DNA of 64,000 nucleotides from the NCBI GenBank assembly GCA_016790075.1, contig JAEUPP010000030.1:62001-126000 (forward strand). The letters run 5' to 3'. Below the pieces are notes generated by a model that had not been told where the DNA came from, did not search any database, and was given only the letters and a program-made list of their open reading frames with translations. Source of the stretch: Rhodanobacteraceae bacterium. Lineage in GTDB: Bacteria > Pseudomonadota > Gammaproteobacteria > Xanthomonadales > Rhodanobacteraceae. Below, piece after piece: positions 34,078 through 42,665 of this stretch (position 1 is its first letter; the number at the start of each line of letters is the position of its first letter). Position numbers and translations under genes: made by a program.

Positions 34078-34757
34078 ACGACGAACCGAATGCCCACTGC
34101 CGGACCTGGGATCTGATCCCCTGGGTCGTGAATGGCACCGCGCCGCCGGCACAGCGCGAGCGCGTTGAGCAGCACCTGCGCGATTGTGCCGATTGCCGCC
34201 AGGAATTTGCCTTGCAGCAGCAGTTTCATGCGGGTCTGCAGAATGACTCAGCGGCGGTGCACGATCCGCGGCCGGCGCTGCAGCGTCTGCTGGCGCGGCT
34301 TGATGCGGATCTGCCGGCAACAGCAAGCACGGCTCCCGTGCGGCGGCGTAGCGGGGCAGCGCGCTGGACACCGTGGCTCGCCGCGGCGGTCGTGGTCCAG
34401 GCGATAGGGCTGGCCTTGCTCGGCGGTGTGATGCTGGGCCGGCCCGATACCCGCATGCCCCCGGCGGGCGAGTCGGGTTATCGCACCTTGAGCAGCGAAG
34501 GCAAGACGGCCGCGGCTTCAATCCGCCTCGTCCTGGCACCGGACACCACGCTCACTCGCCTGCGTGGCCTGCTTGGCCAGACCCAGCTACGCATTGTCGA
34601 AAGCACGGCCGACAATGCGGCGTTCGGCCTTGCGCCCCAGGACACAGCCCTGGCGGGCAATACCGACTTCGTGCGTGATGCGATCGCGCGTCTGCGCAGC
34701 GAGCCCGACGTGGTTCTGGCCGAGCCCATTACCGGCGCAGCCGGACCGGTGTACTGA
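34074..34757 (+). CDS. Zinc-finger anti-sigma factor with inhibitor-like C-terminal domain
   Basis: A 227-residue membrane protein. The cytoplasmic N-terminus has a zf-HC2/ZAS motif, VEQHLRDCADCRQEF (His, Cys, Cys at about residues 33-40), that binds the cognate sigma factor. One transmembrane helix (about 100-120, WLAAAVVVQAIGLALLGGVML) leads to a ~100-residue periplasmic domain ending in AIARLRSEPDVVLAEP. That domain resembles the I9-type propeptide/inhibitor fold found at the front of subtilases, and the next gene encodes a subtilase. This suggests the protease controls sigma release; the link is inferred from sequence style and adjacency. Confidence 0.85.
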   Translation: MNDEPNAHCRTWDLIPWVVNGTAPPAQRERVEQHLRDCADCRQEFALQQQFHAGLQNDSAAVHDPRPALQRLLARLDADLPATASTAPVRRRSGAARWTPWLAAAVVVQAIGLALLGGVMLGRPDTRMPPAGESGYRTLSSEGKTAAASIRLVLAPDTTLTRLRGLLGQTQLRIVESTADNAAFGLAPQDTALAGNTDFVRDAIARLRSEPDVVLAEPITGAAGPVY

Positions 34758-34761
34758 CGCC

Positions 34762-36099
34762 ATGGCAGCGGCACGGGTCTGGCGTCTTGCCGGGGCTTGC
34801 GTGCTCGGGCTGTGCGCACTCAGTGCCGTCGCGGGGACGCGTGCGGTCCCGGCGCCTGACTGGGCAGCAGGTTATGACGCGAGTCAGATGATCGTCGTTG
34901 CGGTCGCCAACAAGCCCGACCCGCAGCCCGGTGCCGGCGCGACGCCTCGTGGCTATGACACCCTGCCAGACTATGCCGGCGGCGATCGTGGCATAGCCCT
35001 GGCGAAACGGCTGTCCGCCGACTATGCCTTGCACGAGCTTTCGGCGTGGGTCATAGAGCCGTTGCGCCTGCGCTGCATGGTGTTCGCGTTGCCACCGGCG
35101 AGTGATCGCGCCGAGTTGCTGGCCCGGCTGCAGCGTGACAAGCGGGTGCGTATCGCGCAGCCGCTGCAGGAATTCAACACCTTTGGCGCAACCGTCGCGG
35201 GGGCAAACCCGGCTTCGGCACAAGCTCCACCCAAGGCTGCTTACAACGATCCCTACCTCGGCCTGCAGCACAATTTCGCCGCCATCGCAGCGGCCGGTGC
35301 GCAGCGCGCAACGCTGGGCAGTGGTGTGCGCATTGCGCTCATTGATACCGGGGTCGATGCGGCACATCCCGATCTGCATGGTCGCATTGCCGAGCAACGT
35401 GACTTTGTTGGCTCCGGGACCAGCAGCGCCGAACGTCATGGCACCGAAGTCGCTGGGGTCATTTCCGCGGTCGCCAACAACAAGCTCGGCATAGTCGGCG
35501 TCGCACCGGCAGCACAGTTGCTGGCTTATCGCGCCTGCTGGGCTCTGCCGCCACCGGCCAGCGGTGCGCGCTGCAATTCCTACACGCTCGCGCTCGCGCT
35601 AGGCGCAGCACTGGCCTCGGACGCGCGCATCATCAACCTGAGCCTGGGCGGGCCGGCCGACCCTCTGCTGGAGCAGCTCGTGGCCGAAGCGATAGCACGT
35701 GGCGTGCTGGTCGTTGGTGCGGTGCCGCCGGATCGAAGGCTCGACGGTTTTCCAGCCGTAGTACCCGGGGTGGTTGCGGTCGACGCTGCCGAACAGACGC
35801 CATCAGACGCGCGAGTACTGCGCGCGCCGGGCCGCGACATACTGACGCTGGAACCCGGCGGGCATTTCGACTACGCCTCGGGCAGCTCGCTCGCAACGGC
35901 GCAGGTAAGCGGAGCGTTAGCCCTGCTGCTCGAACTCAAGCCCAGGGAGTCAGCCGCTGTGCTCACGACGCTGCTGCTGGACAGCCAGCACGGCAAGGCA
36001 GCGATTGATATCTGCCAGGCTGTTGCGGCCCTGCGCGTTGCATCACCACCCGTATGCGACGGCGACAGCGCCGTGCCCGCCACCGGAAAAGGAGCTTGA
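34762..36099 (+). CDS. S8 family serine peptidase (subtilase)
   Basis: A 445-residue exported protease. A signal peptide (about 1-24) and a propeptide-like region (about 60-150, ending RIAQPLQEFNTFG) precede the catalytic domain. The triad is visible: Asp in ALIDTGVDAAHPDL, His in ERHGTEVAGVIS and Ser in SGSSLATAQVSG; the usual GTSMA is here GSSLA. The oxyanion Asn segment is INLSLGG. It starts four bases after the anti-sigma factor stop. Placed between regulator and cytochrome genes, it may cleave the anti-sigma factor or mature envelope proteins. Confidence 0.9.
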   Translation: MAAARVWRLAGACVLGLCALSAVAGTRAVPAPDWAAGYDASQMIVVAVANKPDPQPGAGATPRGYDTLPDYAGGDRGIALAKRLSADYALHELSAWVIEPLRLRCMVFALPPASDRAELLARLQRDKRVRIAQPLQEFNTFGATVAGANPASAQAPPKAAYNDPYLGLQHNFAAIAAAGAQRATLGSGVRIALIDTGVDAAHPDLHGRIAEQRDFVGSGTSSAERHGTEVAGVISAVANNKLGIVGVAPAAQLLAYRACWALPPPASGARCNSYTLALALGAALASDARIINLSLGGPADPLLEQLVAEAIARGVLVVGAVPPDRRLDGFPAVVPGVVAVDAAEQTPSDARVLRAPGRDILTLEPGGHFDYASGSSLATAQVSGALALLLELKPRESAAVLTTLLLDSQHGKAAIDICQAVAALRVASPPVCDGDSAVPATGKGA

Positions 36100-36101
36100 G
36101 C

Positions 36102-37163
36102 ATGCCTAGTCGCACGGTCGGGCTCGCAGGGACGTGGGTGCGCCGCGCCGCGCTGGTGTGCATCGTTATCGTCGCGCCGGTTACGGCTCAGCAGACACGC
36201 GAACAGCTCGCCCAGCGTTTGCCAGCTGACTTCTCCGGCGCCCAGGCCGAGCGCGACACGCGCCAGTTTCTTGCCGCGCCGGGATTTGCCCAGGCACAGG
36301 TGGCTACGAATCCCCGGGCGGCTGATGCGACACCGGTGGGTGAGAGAGTCTGCGTAGCCTGTCACCAGCTCGAAAGCGAGCACTTCACGCACACCCTGCA
36401 TGCGCTAGGCCTCTATGCGGCGGCCAAGTCCGACCCGACGATTCCGGTCTGCGAAACCTGCCATGGCGCCGGTTCGGCGCATGCGAAAAACCCGGCTGGT
36501 GCCGGTCTGATCATCGGCTATACGCGCAGCTCGGCGACGCCGGTCGCGGAGCAGACAGGGATTTGCCTTGGCTGCCACCAGGGCGGGGCGCGTGAGCACT
36601 GGGCCGGCTCGATACACCAGCGCAACGACCTGTCCTGCAGCGACTGCCATAACCCGATGGCGAAATTCTCCGCCGACGGGCTGCTCGCGCGGCGCTCGAT
36701 CAACGACACCTGTGCGCAGTGCCATAACGATGTGCGCCAGCAGTTCGGCCGCCGCTCGCACATGCCGTTGAATGAGGGCCAGATGAGCTGCGTCGACTGT
36801 CACAACCCGCACGGTTCCCTGACCACGCCGCTGCTCAAGACCACGACCGTCAACGAAACCTGCTACCAGTGCCATGCCGAAAAGCGAGGGCCCTTCCTGT
36901 TCGAGCATGCGCCCGTGCGGGAGAGCTGCCTCAACTGCCACACGCCACATGGCTCAAACCAGCACGCGTTGCTCGTCGCCCCCATGCCGTTCCTGTGCCA
37001 GCAATGCCACAGTCAGCTTGGTCATCCCAACGATCTGCAGACCCCGGCGTCGCTGGCCAGCGGTGCGCATCCGGACGAGCGCCTGATTGGCCGCGCCTGT
37101 CTGACCTGTCATGCCCAGGTACACGGTTCCAACGCACCCTCCGGTCCGAAATTTCACGAGTAA
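36102..37163 (+). CDS. Decaheme c-type cytochrome, MtrA/PioA/DmsE family
   Basis: A 353-residue periplasmic cytochrome with a signal peptide (about 1-29). I count ten CXXCH haem-binding motifs in order: CVACH, CETCH, CLGCH, CSDCH, CAQCH, CVDCH, CYQCH, CLNCH, CQQCH and CLTCH. Ten haems, this length and an adjacent MtrB-like barrel define the MtrA/DmsE/PioA family, which forms a haem wire inside an outer-membrane barrel and carries electrons between periplasm and exterior. The ATG at 36102 follows AGGAG and overlaps no upstream gene (2-base gap). Maturation needs the Ccm system encoded elsewhere. Confidence 0.95.
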   Translation: MPSRTVGLAGTWVRRAALVCIVIVAPVTAQQTREQLAQRLPADFSGAQAERDTRQFLAAPGFAQAQVATNPRAADATPVGERVCVACHQLESEHFTHTLHALGLYAAAKSDPTIPVCETCHGAGSAHAKNPAGAGLIIGYTRSSATPVAEQTGICLGCHQGGAREHWAGSIHQRNDLSCSDCHNPMAKFSADGLLARRSINDTCAQCHNDVRQQFGRRSHMPLNEGQMSCVDCHNPHGSLTTPLLKTTTVNETCYQCHAEKRGPFLFEHAPVRESCLNCHTPHGSNQHALLVAPMPFLCQQCHSQLGHPNDLQTPASLASGAHPDERLIGRACLTCHAQVHGSNAPSGPKFHE

Positions 37164-37178
37164 GGCAGGAGAACGCTG

Positions 37179-39734
37179 ATGCCCGCACTGCGTTACGTTC
37201 GTGCCAGCTTGCCCCTCGCGCTGTTGCTGGTCCTGCCGGCGGCGACGAAAGCTGATAGTGGTCGCGGTGTCGACGTCGCTTTCGACAACGCACTGCTGCA
37301 GGGGCGTGCGGCTGCCGGCAGCTCTGGCGACCCGCGCGGCACGAGCTGGTTGCGGCCGGGTCAGCGGCGCTCGCCGGCCGGCCTGCTCTACGTTTGCCCG
37401 CTGCAGCCACCGAGCCTTGCCGACCTGGCCGGCTGGGAATACGCAGCACATCTGCAGCTCGGCTGGACAGGCGCGTTCGGTGATGATGGCAATGCGCTCT
37501 GGAACCGCTATGTGCGCTGGGACAGCGGCCTGGTGCTGGGCCTGCTGGAGGTCGCGCTGCGCCGGCCCGAAGACGGCAGCTACGCGAGTCTGCGGGCCAG
37601 CCGCATCAGCAGCGACAACGCGTTTTTCGATGCGGCGTTTGGCCGCGCCGGCAGCTACAAGGTGCAGGCCTTCCTGCGCGAACTGCCGAACGGGATCAGC
37701 GATTCGGCGCGGCCTATCTGGAGCGGCATCGGCAGCAATGTGCTGACCCTGCTACCCGAACTCGCGCCAGGCGCGAGCAGCAGCGCTGAGGTCGCTGCGG
37801 TCGTAGCCGGAGCTTCGCCGCAGCAGCTACAGGTCGTACGCAGCAAGAGCGGACTGGGTCTCGATGCCTGGCTGACGCCGCGCTGGATTGCACACGCCAA
37901 GATCAGCGAGGAGCAGCGCAGCGGCGCGCGACCGTTCGGTGGAGCTTTTTTCTACAATTTTCTTTTTCCAGGAAACGCCGGCGTGCTCGAAACGCTGCGG
38001 CCGGTCGAGGACAGCACGATTGCGCTGGAAGCGGGCCTGCGCTACGCCGGTGAACGCTGGCGTGCCGATTTCGCTTACGACGCCTCGTTCTATCGCGATC
38101 GTTACCGGCGCCTGCGCTTTGAAAGTCCCTTCGCGCTGTCGCCCACGCGGCCGGGCGCGACCTCCGCACCCGTCTACCAGGGCCAGTTCGCGCTCGAACC
38201 GGACAACGACTACCACCATGTCCGCGCCGGCCTCACGCGGCGCCTGCCCTGGAATGGCGAATTCCATGTCACCGCCGCGGCCGGCCGCATGAGTCAGGAT
38301 GACGGCCTGATTGCACCTATCGATTGCAGCGGTACTTTCGGCGTCGATATCGACGGTAGTGGCGTGCCGAGTGCGGCAAACCCTCTCCTGCACAACTGTG
38401 CCGACTGGAACACGCCGGCCGCGCTGTCGCGCGACAGCGCCGATCTGCGCATCGACACCTATTCGTTTGACAGTCGCCTGGTGCTGCAACCGCTGCCGGC
38501 ATTGCAGGTGCGCGGCGGCGTGCGCTTCCATCGCGAGGACTACCGCAACGCCTATCTCGCCTATAACCCGATTACCGGTGACTACGGCTATATCACTGAG
38601 AACGGTGCGCAAGCCAGCATACAGGCCGGCGCACTCGGCACCTGGAACCCGCTGACGGCGGCCTCAGCCATCACACGTGTACGGAGTATTCCGTTTGACC
38701 TGCAGACTCAAGGCGCGAACCTTGGCGCGGATTGGCGCCTGGGCGAGCGGCGTTCACTGGGTCTGCAGCTCGACACGCAGCGCGACGAGCCCAGCAACCG
38801 CGAGCGCCGCCGTGTCGACAAAGACAGCCTGAAGCTGAACTATGTCGATCGCAGCATCGACTGGCTCACTTTGCGGGCGAACTACACCGGCTTCAAGCAG
38901 CAGGGCGACCGTTATGTGCCCAATCCCTACGACTTTGCCTATTCCTCCAGCTTGCCGGGCTTCGTCGCGCCGGCCGACGGTGTCCCTGCCTTTACGGTCG
39001 ATGCCCTGCGCAAATACGACCTTGCCGACCGGCGCGAGCACAAGCTCGATTTCAGCGCGACGATTGCATTGGCCGATACGGCGAACCTCAGCGCCGGTGT
39101 GCGCGGTGACTGGAACGACTACGGCGCCGAGATTGGCCGTCAGGCCTATGATCGCAGCGGCGTGAATCTGCAATGGGAATGGCAGCCGTCGCCGGCGACG
39201 CAGGCCAGTGTCTATGTTGCCGCCGACCGTGCACGGCTGGTGTTGGCAAACGTAGCCGATGTCGAGTTCGGCCCCGACGGCAGTCTCGGCGGTCCCGACT
39301 ATCCTGACAGTGCGCGCTGGTGGGTATTCGACAAGCAGCGCAATCGCAGTGCCGGCATACGTATCGACCACGACTTCGGCCGCTTTCGTCTGGATGCGGG
39401 CTGGAACCTCGTCGACGCGCGCGGCATTACCGCGTATCGCTTTGCTTCGCCGGCCGCGCTGGCCTATTTCGCGGATGGGCTGGCTGGCGTTCGCGAAGGG
39501 CGTTTTCCGGCCATGCGCTACCGCGTCGACAGCGTCAACCTGGGGATCAGCTTGCCTCTAACGCCGCGCTTCTCGCTGCGCGTGTTTGATCTGTTCGAGC
39601 GTGGCCGCGTCGACGACTGGCACTACCTGGGCCTTGAAGCGGCCCAGGTCATCGACCACCGCGTCTACAGCGTCGGCGCTCCGCGTGGTTACGCGGCCAA
39701 CCTGATAGGCCTGCTGCTTGATGTTCGGCTGTGA
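37179..39734 (+). CDS. MtrB/PioB-family outer-membrane beta-barrel
   Basis: An 851-residue exported protein, the right size for the 26-28-strand MtrB/PioB barrel that sheathes the decaheme cytochrome. Evidence: signal peptide (about 1-25); LGWTGAFGDDGNALWNRYVRW-like start (here GWTGAFGDDG, NRYVRWDSGL), typical of the family; many alternating strands with Arg/Tyr turns (RFHREDYRNAYLAYNPITGD, LNYVDRSIDWLTLRANYTGF); and a C-terminal strand ending LIGLLLDVRL. The Shewanella-type N-terminal CXXC is absent; there is one Cys near residue 72. It starts 15 bases after the cytochrome gene, with AGGAG upstream. Confidence 0.9.
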   Translation: MPALRYVRASLPLALLLVLPAATKADSGRGVDVAFDNALLQGRAAAGSSGDPRGTSWLRPGQRRSPAGLLYVCPLQPPSLADLAGWEYAAHLQLGWTGAFGDDGNALWNRYVRWDSGLVLGLLEVALRRPEDGSYASLRASRISSDNAFFDAAFGRAGSYKVQAFLRELPNGISDSARPIWSGIGSNVLTLLPELAPGASSSAEVAAVVAGASPQQLQVVRSKSGLGLDAWLTPRWIAHAKISEEQRSGARPFGGAFFYNFLFPGNAGVLETLRPVEDSTIALEAGLRYAGERWRADFAYDASFYRDRYRRLRFESPFALSPTRPGATSAPVYQGQFALEPDNDYHHVRAGLTRRLPWNGEFHVTAAAGRMSQDDGLIAPIDCSGTFGVDIDGSGVPSAANPLLHNCADWNTPAALSRDSADLRIDTYSFDSRLVLQPLPALQVRGGVRFHREDYRNAYLAYNPITGDYGYITENGAQASIQAGALGTWNPLTAASAITRVRSIPFDLQTQGANLGADWRLGERRSLGLQLDTQRDEPSNRERRRVDKDSLKLNYVDRSIDWLTLRANYTGFKQQGDRYVPNPYDFAYSSSLPGFVAPADGVPAFTVDALRKYDLADRREHKLDFSATIALADTANLSAGVRGDWNDYGAEIGRQAYDRSGVNLQWEWQPSPATQASVYVAADRARLVLANVADVEFGPDGSLGGPDYPDSARWWVFDKQRNRSAGIRIDHDFGRFRLDAGWNLVDARGITAYRFASPAALAYFADGLAGVREGRFPAMRYRVDSVNLGISLPLTPRFSLRVFDLFERGRVDDWHYLGLEAAQVIDHRVYSVGAPRGYAANLIGLLLDVRL

Positions 39735-39791
39735 CGTGATGGCGCGATTCGTAAGGTAGTACTTGCCTGTCAACAGCAAAAGGAGAGGTTT

Positions 39792-40190
39792 GTGGAATTC
39801 AAGAAAGTTCTGATGGGTCCGGCTTTGCTGCTGCCGCTTGCGGCCGGTGCGGCCAATCATGAAGTTCTCGTTGGCCAGGGCGGCAATGCTTACGTGCCGG
39901 CGACGCTGACCATTGCCGCGGGGGATACGGTCACGTTCCGTCAGGTTGGAGGTTTCCACAATGTGGCTTCCCAGCCGGGAGCCGTCACGGCCTTTCGCTG
40001 TGGCCCGAATGGGTGCGATGGGGTTGGCGGTGGTAATGGCGAGCCTGGTGGCGGCACCTGGCAGCAGACCGTGACCTTCCCGAATGCAGGTACGGCCAAT
40101 TACCTGTGCGACGTGCATGGCCAGTCCATGAGCGGCACCATCATCGTGAATCCCGTGCCGGTGACCTTGCAATCGTTCGATGTCGACTGA
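39792..40190 (+). CDS. Plastocyanin-like cupredoxin
   Basis: A 132-residue small blue-copper protein of the periplasm. A signal peptide ends near AGAA (about residue 20). The copper ligands are present: His in GGFHNVAS, then Cys, His and Met in YLCDVHGQSMSG. It is an electron carrier, and its place between the barrel and the cytochrome c4-like gene suggests it shuttles electrons to or from the decaheme cytochrome. The start is GTG at 39792 behind a strong AGGAGAGG. It is a paralogue of the copper domain at 31614-32390 but has no extra C-terminal module. Confidence 0.92.
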   Translation: MEFKKVLMGPALLLPLAAGAANHEVLVGQGGNAYVPATLTIAAGDTVTFRQVGGFHNVASQPGAVTAFRCGPNGCDGVGGGNGEPGGGTWQQTVTFPNAGTANYLCDVHGQSMSGTIIVNPVPVTLQSFDVD

Positions 40191-40235
40191 AGCCCTATGC
40201 GCCGGGCGGAGTCGTCAGCTGCGGGGAGCTCCCGA

Positions 40236-40895
40236 ATGAAACGCCTTTATGCGATCGCGCTGCTGCTGGCTTCACCGTTTGCGGCGGCAGGCGAATTCGT
40301 CGATTTGCGCGATGCGCCGGCAGTGGGCGGGGACGCCGCCGCCGGTTCGGCCAAGGTCATGGTCTGCGTCGCCTGCCATGGGCCGTCGGGCAATGCAGTG
40401 GTGCCGGCGTTCCCGGCACTGGCCGGGCAGCATGCGGGCTATCTTTATCAAAGCTTGGCGGGTTTCCGGCGTCGCGCCGACCCGGCTTCGCCGATGACCG
40501 CTCAGGTGCAGACACTTTCCGACCAGGATCTGCGCGACATCGCAGCCTATTTTGCAGCGCAGCGGCGTACCGCGCCGATTGCCACGGCCACTGCCAATGC
40601 TCCCGGCGCTCGCCTGTTCCGAGATGGTGATCCAGTACGCGGCATCGTGCCCTGCCAGGGTTGCCATGGTCTGGATGCACAGGGACATCCGCAGCGTATG
40701 CAAGCCGCGCGCTATGACTACTATCCGGCGCTTGCGGGGCAGCAGTCCGACTATCTCGTTGCCAGGCTGCGCCACTACCGCGACAGCGCGCTGGCCGATA
40801 CGAGCAATGCCCGTATCATGCAGGGCATTGCACATAACCTCGACGACACGGCGATTGTCGACCTCGCCGCTTGGCTTGCGACAACGCCGCGCTGA
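40236..40895 (+). CDS. Diheme cytochrome c4-like protein
   Basis: A 219-residue exported cytochrome with a signal peptide (about 1-19) and two class-I c-type domains. Haem motifs are CVACHG (about residue 45) and CQGCHG (about 140), each followed by the conserved PALAGQ segment (FPALAGQHAGYLYQSL; YPALAGQQSDYLVARL) and Met ligands further on (SPMTAQV; ARIMQGIA). Cytochrome c4 proteins pass electrons to terminal oxidases. In this operon it would join the envelope conduit to the respiratory chain. The ATG at 40236 follows GGGGAG. Confidence 0.93.
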   Translation: MKRLYAIALLLASPFAAAGEFVDLRDAPAVGGDAAAGSAKVMVCVACHGPSGNAVVPAFPALAGQHAGYLYQSLAGFRRRADPASPMTAQVQTLSDQDLRDIAAYFAAQRRTAPIATATANAPGARLFRDGDPVRGIVPCQGCHGLDAQGHPQRMQAARYDYYPALAGQQSDYLVARLRHYRDSALADTSNARIMQGIAHNLDDTAIVDLAAWLATTPR

Positions 40896-40916
40896 TTGTC
40901 CACCCGGAGACTAGCC

Positions 40917-41252
40917 ATGAAGACCCCAGCCAATGCTCCTTCCGAGTCCCACGCCGTGCTTTCGCGCCGCCGTTTTCTCGCTACCGTAGCCGTTGCAGGG
41001 GCCGCGTTCGCGCTGCCAGCTGCGGCCGACCTGGCACCGTTGCCGGAAACTGATCCGACGGCGCAGGCCCTTGGCTACAAGGCCGACGGCAGCCAGGTCG
41101 ATGCGGCCAAATTCCCCAAGCACACGCCGCAGCAGCAGTGCGCCAACTGCAATTTCTACCAGGGGACTGCTGCCGTTGGCCCTTGTCAGTTGTTTCCAGG
41201 CAAGTCGGTTACTGCCAAGGGCTGGTGTTCGGCTTACGTGGCCAAGGCCTGA
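40917..41252 (+). CDS. High-potential iron-sulfur protein (HiPIP)
   Basis: A 111-residue periplasmic [4Fe-4S] electron carrier. It carries a twin-arginine signal (SRRRFLATVAVAGAAFAL, about residues 16-33) so it is folded before export. The mature part has the HiPIP cysteine pattern: CANC, then C in VGPCQLFPG, then C in KGWCSAY. PioC of Rhodopseudomonas is such a protein and works with PioAB. It begins 21 bases after the cytochrome c4-like gene and is the last gene of the operon. Its stop is nine bases from the end of a convergent gene. Confidence 0.95.
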   Translation: MKTPANAPSESHAVLSRRRFLATVAVAGAAFALPAAADLAPLPETDPTAQALGYKADGSQVDAAKFPKHTPQQQCANCNFYQGTAAVGPCQLFPGKSVTAKGWCSAYVAKA

Positions 41253-41261
41253 TCCAGGCCG

Positions 41262-42092
41262 TCAGCCTGCCAAGCGCTCGTTCAGATCGCGCAGTTTGGC
41301 CAGTTGCTGCACCAGCGGAGGTACCTGGTCGAGTGCTGCCACGAATTTCCAGAGGTAGGCGAAAATCGCATAGATATCGCCGGCCTGAGTGGCCTCCTGG
41401 CCGGCCAGACGCATCAGTGCGACGACGAATAGCAAGATCACGCTGATCTCCATCGCGCCGAACGCTTTCGCCTCCGCATCGGAAAGCCGCACGCGCCAGG
41501 CACCTAGCGCACGGAAGTGGCGCTCTACGGTACCGGCGCGACCGCGGCGCAATACGTCGACCTCGCGTTCCAGACGGTCGTTGAGCCGGCGGTTGAGTGC
41601 GAGCGAGTGGCGCGCGAGCCAGCGGTTGATCGCAAGCAAGGGCAGCACCAGTCCAAGGCAGGCAAGGCCGATTGCCGTATCGAGCCAGAACAGCGCACTC
41701 AGCGAGACGACCAGGCCTATTGCCGCAAACAGTGCAGCCGGCACATCCCGCTCAAGAAACGTCACGTATTCGCGCGACAGTGCGCTGCGCGCGGCAATCA
41801 GCGACGGATCCTGGCCCTCCTCATGCGCGCGGCGCACGAAGCTGCCGGCGAGGTCGGCGTAAACACGCGTGAATACGCGCGTATCGAGCATCTTGGCGGC
41901 AACTTCGAGCACCAGGGCCGAAAAATGGCAGGCGATCAGCCAGCCTATCGCCGCGTAACGTCCCTCAAGCACACCGTTGATCGCCAGCGCGGTCGCCAGC
42001 GGATAGAGCTGGCCGGCCAGGCTACCAGCCATGGACACCGCATAGGCGGAGCAAAGCTGGCCTAGATGTGCTTTGACAAAGGCGGTAACCAT
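41262..42092 (-). CDS. Orphan ABC exporter-type six-helix membrane domain
   Basis: A 276-residue inner-membrane protein that resembles the transmembrane half of a type-1 ABC exporter: hydrophobic helices at about 12-38, 42-60, 115-135, 138-155, 212-228 and 235-255, with long cytoplasmic extensions (LARHSLALNRRLNDRLEREV; TVERHFRALGAWRVRLSD). No ATPase domain follows and none is adjacent, so it either pairs with an ATPase made elsewhere or has another use. I recall stand-alone six-transmembrane proteins of this type in Xanthomonadales. It converges on the HiPIP gene. Confidence 0.75.
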   Translation of the reverse strand: MVTAFVKAHLGQLCSAYAVSMAGSLAGQLYPLATALAINGVLEGRYAAIGWLIACHFSALVLEVAAKMLDTRVFTRVYADLAGSFVRRAHEEGQDPSLIAARSALSREYVTFLERDVPAALFAAIGLVVSLSALFWLDTAIGLACLGLVLPLLAINRWLARHSLALNRRLNDRLEREVDVLRRGRAGTVERHFRALGAWRVRLSDAEAKAFGAMEISVILLFVVALMRLAGQEATQAGDIYAIFAYLWKFVAALDQVPPLVQQLAKLRDLNERLAG

Positions 42093-42130
42093 GCCGCGTG
42101 GCCAACTGGTGCGCTAGCGGCTGCGGCGAT

Positions 42131-42574
42131 CTACTTGCGGCCCTTGTGCAGAGGCAGGTCGGCGGCAATCCAGGCGGCTGTGCCGCCAGCCAGGGTATAG
42201 ACACGCTGGAAGCCCGCCTTGACCAGGCGCGACGCGGCGCCGGCCGAAGTCTGGCCAGAGCGGCAGATCACGGCTACCGCCTTGTCCTTGACCTTGCCCA
42301 GATCTTTGTGCTCCGGATCAAACTGCGCCATGGCGACATTTTTCGCCGTCGGTACATGGCCTTTCTCATAGTCGGCTGGGGGCGACACATCGACCACCAG
42401 CGCGTTTTCGCCGTTGATCAGCCGGGTGAGTTCGGCCGGCGTCAGTTCCTTGTAGCCGCGGAACCAGCGCGTGGATTCATTCGCGATGACAGCAATGACG
42501 ATACCGATGAACAACAGCGTCAATATCGGATGGTTGCCCATGAACTCGGGCAGTCGGTGCAGAAATTCGGACAT
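42131..42574 (-). CDS. Membrane-anchored rhodanese-like protein (YibN type)
   Basis: A 147-residue protein: one N-terminal transmembrane helix (about 16-34, HPILTLLFIGIVIAVIA) and a rhodanese domain (about 45-140). It has the active-site loop ICRSGQTSA with the catalytic Cys, VDVSPPADYEKGHVPTAKN, and AGGTAAWIAADLP. It would transfer sulfane sulfur on the inner membrane side. YibN-type proteins are commonly encoded near grxC-secB, not seen here. Function in vivo is uncertain. Confidence 0.9.
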   Translation of the reverse strand: MSEFLHRLPEFMGNHPILTLLFIGIVIAVIANESTRWFRGYKELTPAELTRLINGENALVVDVSPPADYEKGHVPTAKNVAMAQFDPEHKDLGKVKDKAVAVICRSGQTSAGAASRLVKAGFQRVYTLAGGTAAWIAADLPLHKGRK

Positions 42575-42665
42575 GAGGGCCGGAGCCGGGACACGGAGGG
42601 GCGGCGATTATCCGCGAGGCGAAGCGCCGCGCCTAGTCGCCTGTCCGGCGCGGCGCCGTGATCTG

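Noticed and set aside
36102-37163. Considered NrfB/NapC or a nitrite-reductase partner for the decaheme protein.
   Set aside because: Ten CXXCH motifs, no membrane anchor and the adjacent MtrB-type barrel fit MtrA/PioA/DmsE, not NrfB (five haems) or NapC (four haems, anchored).
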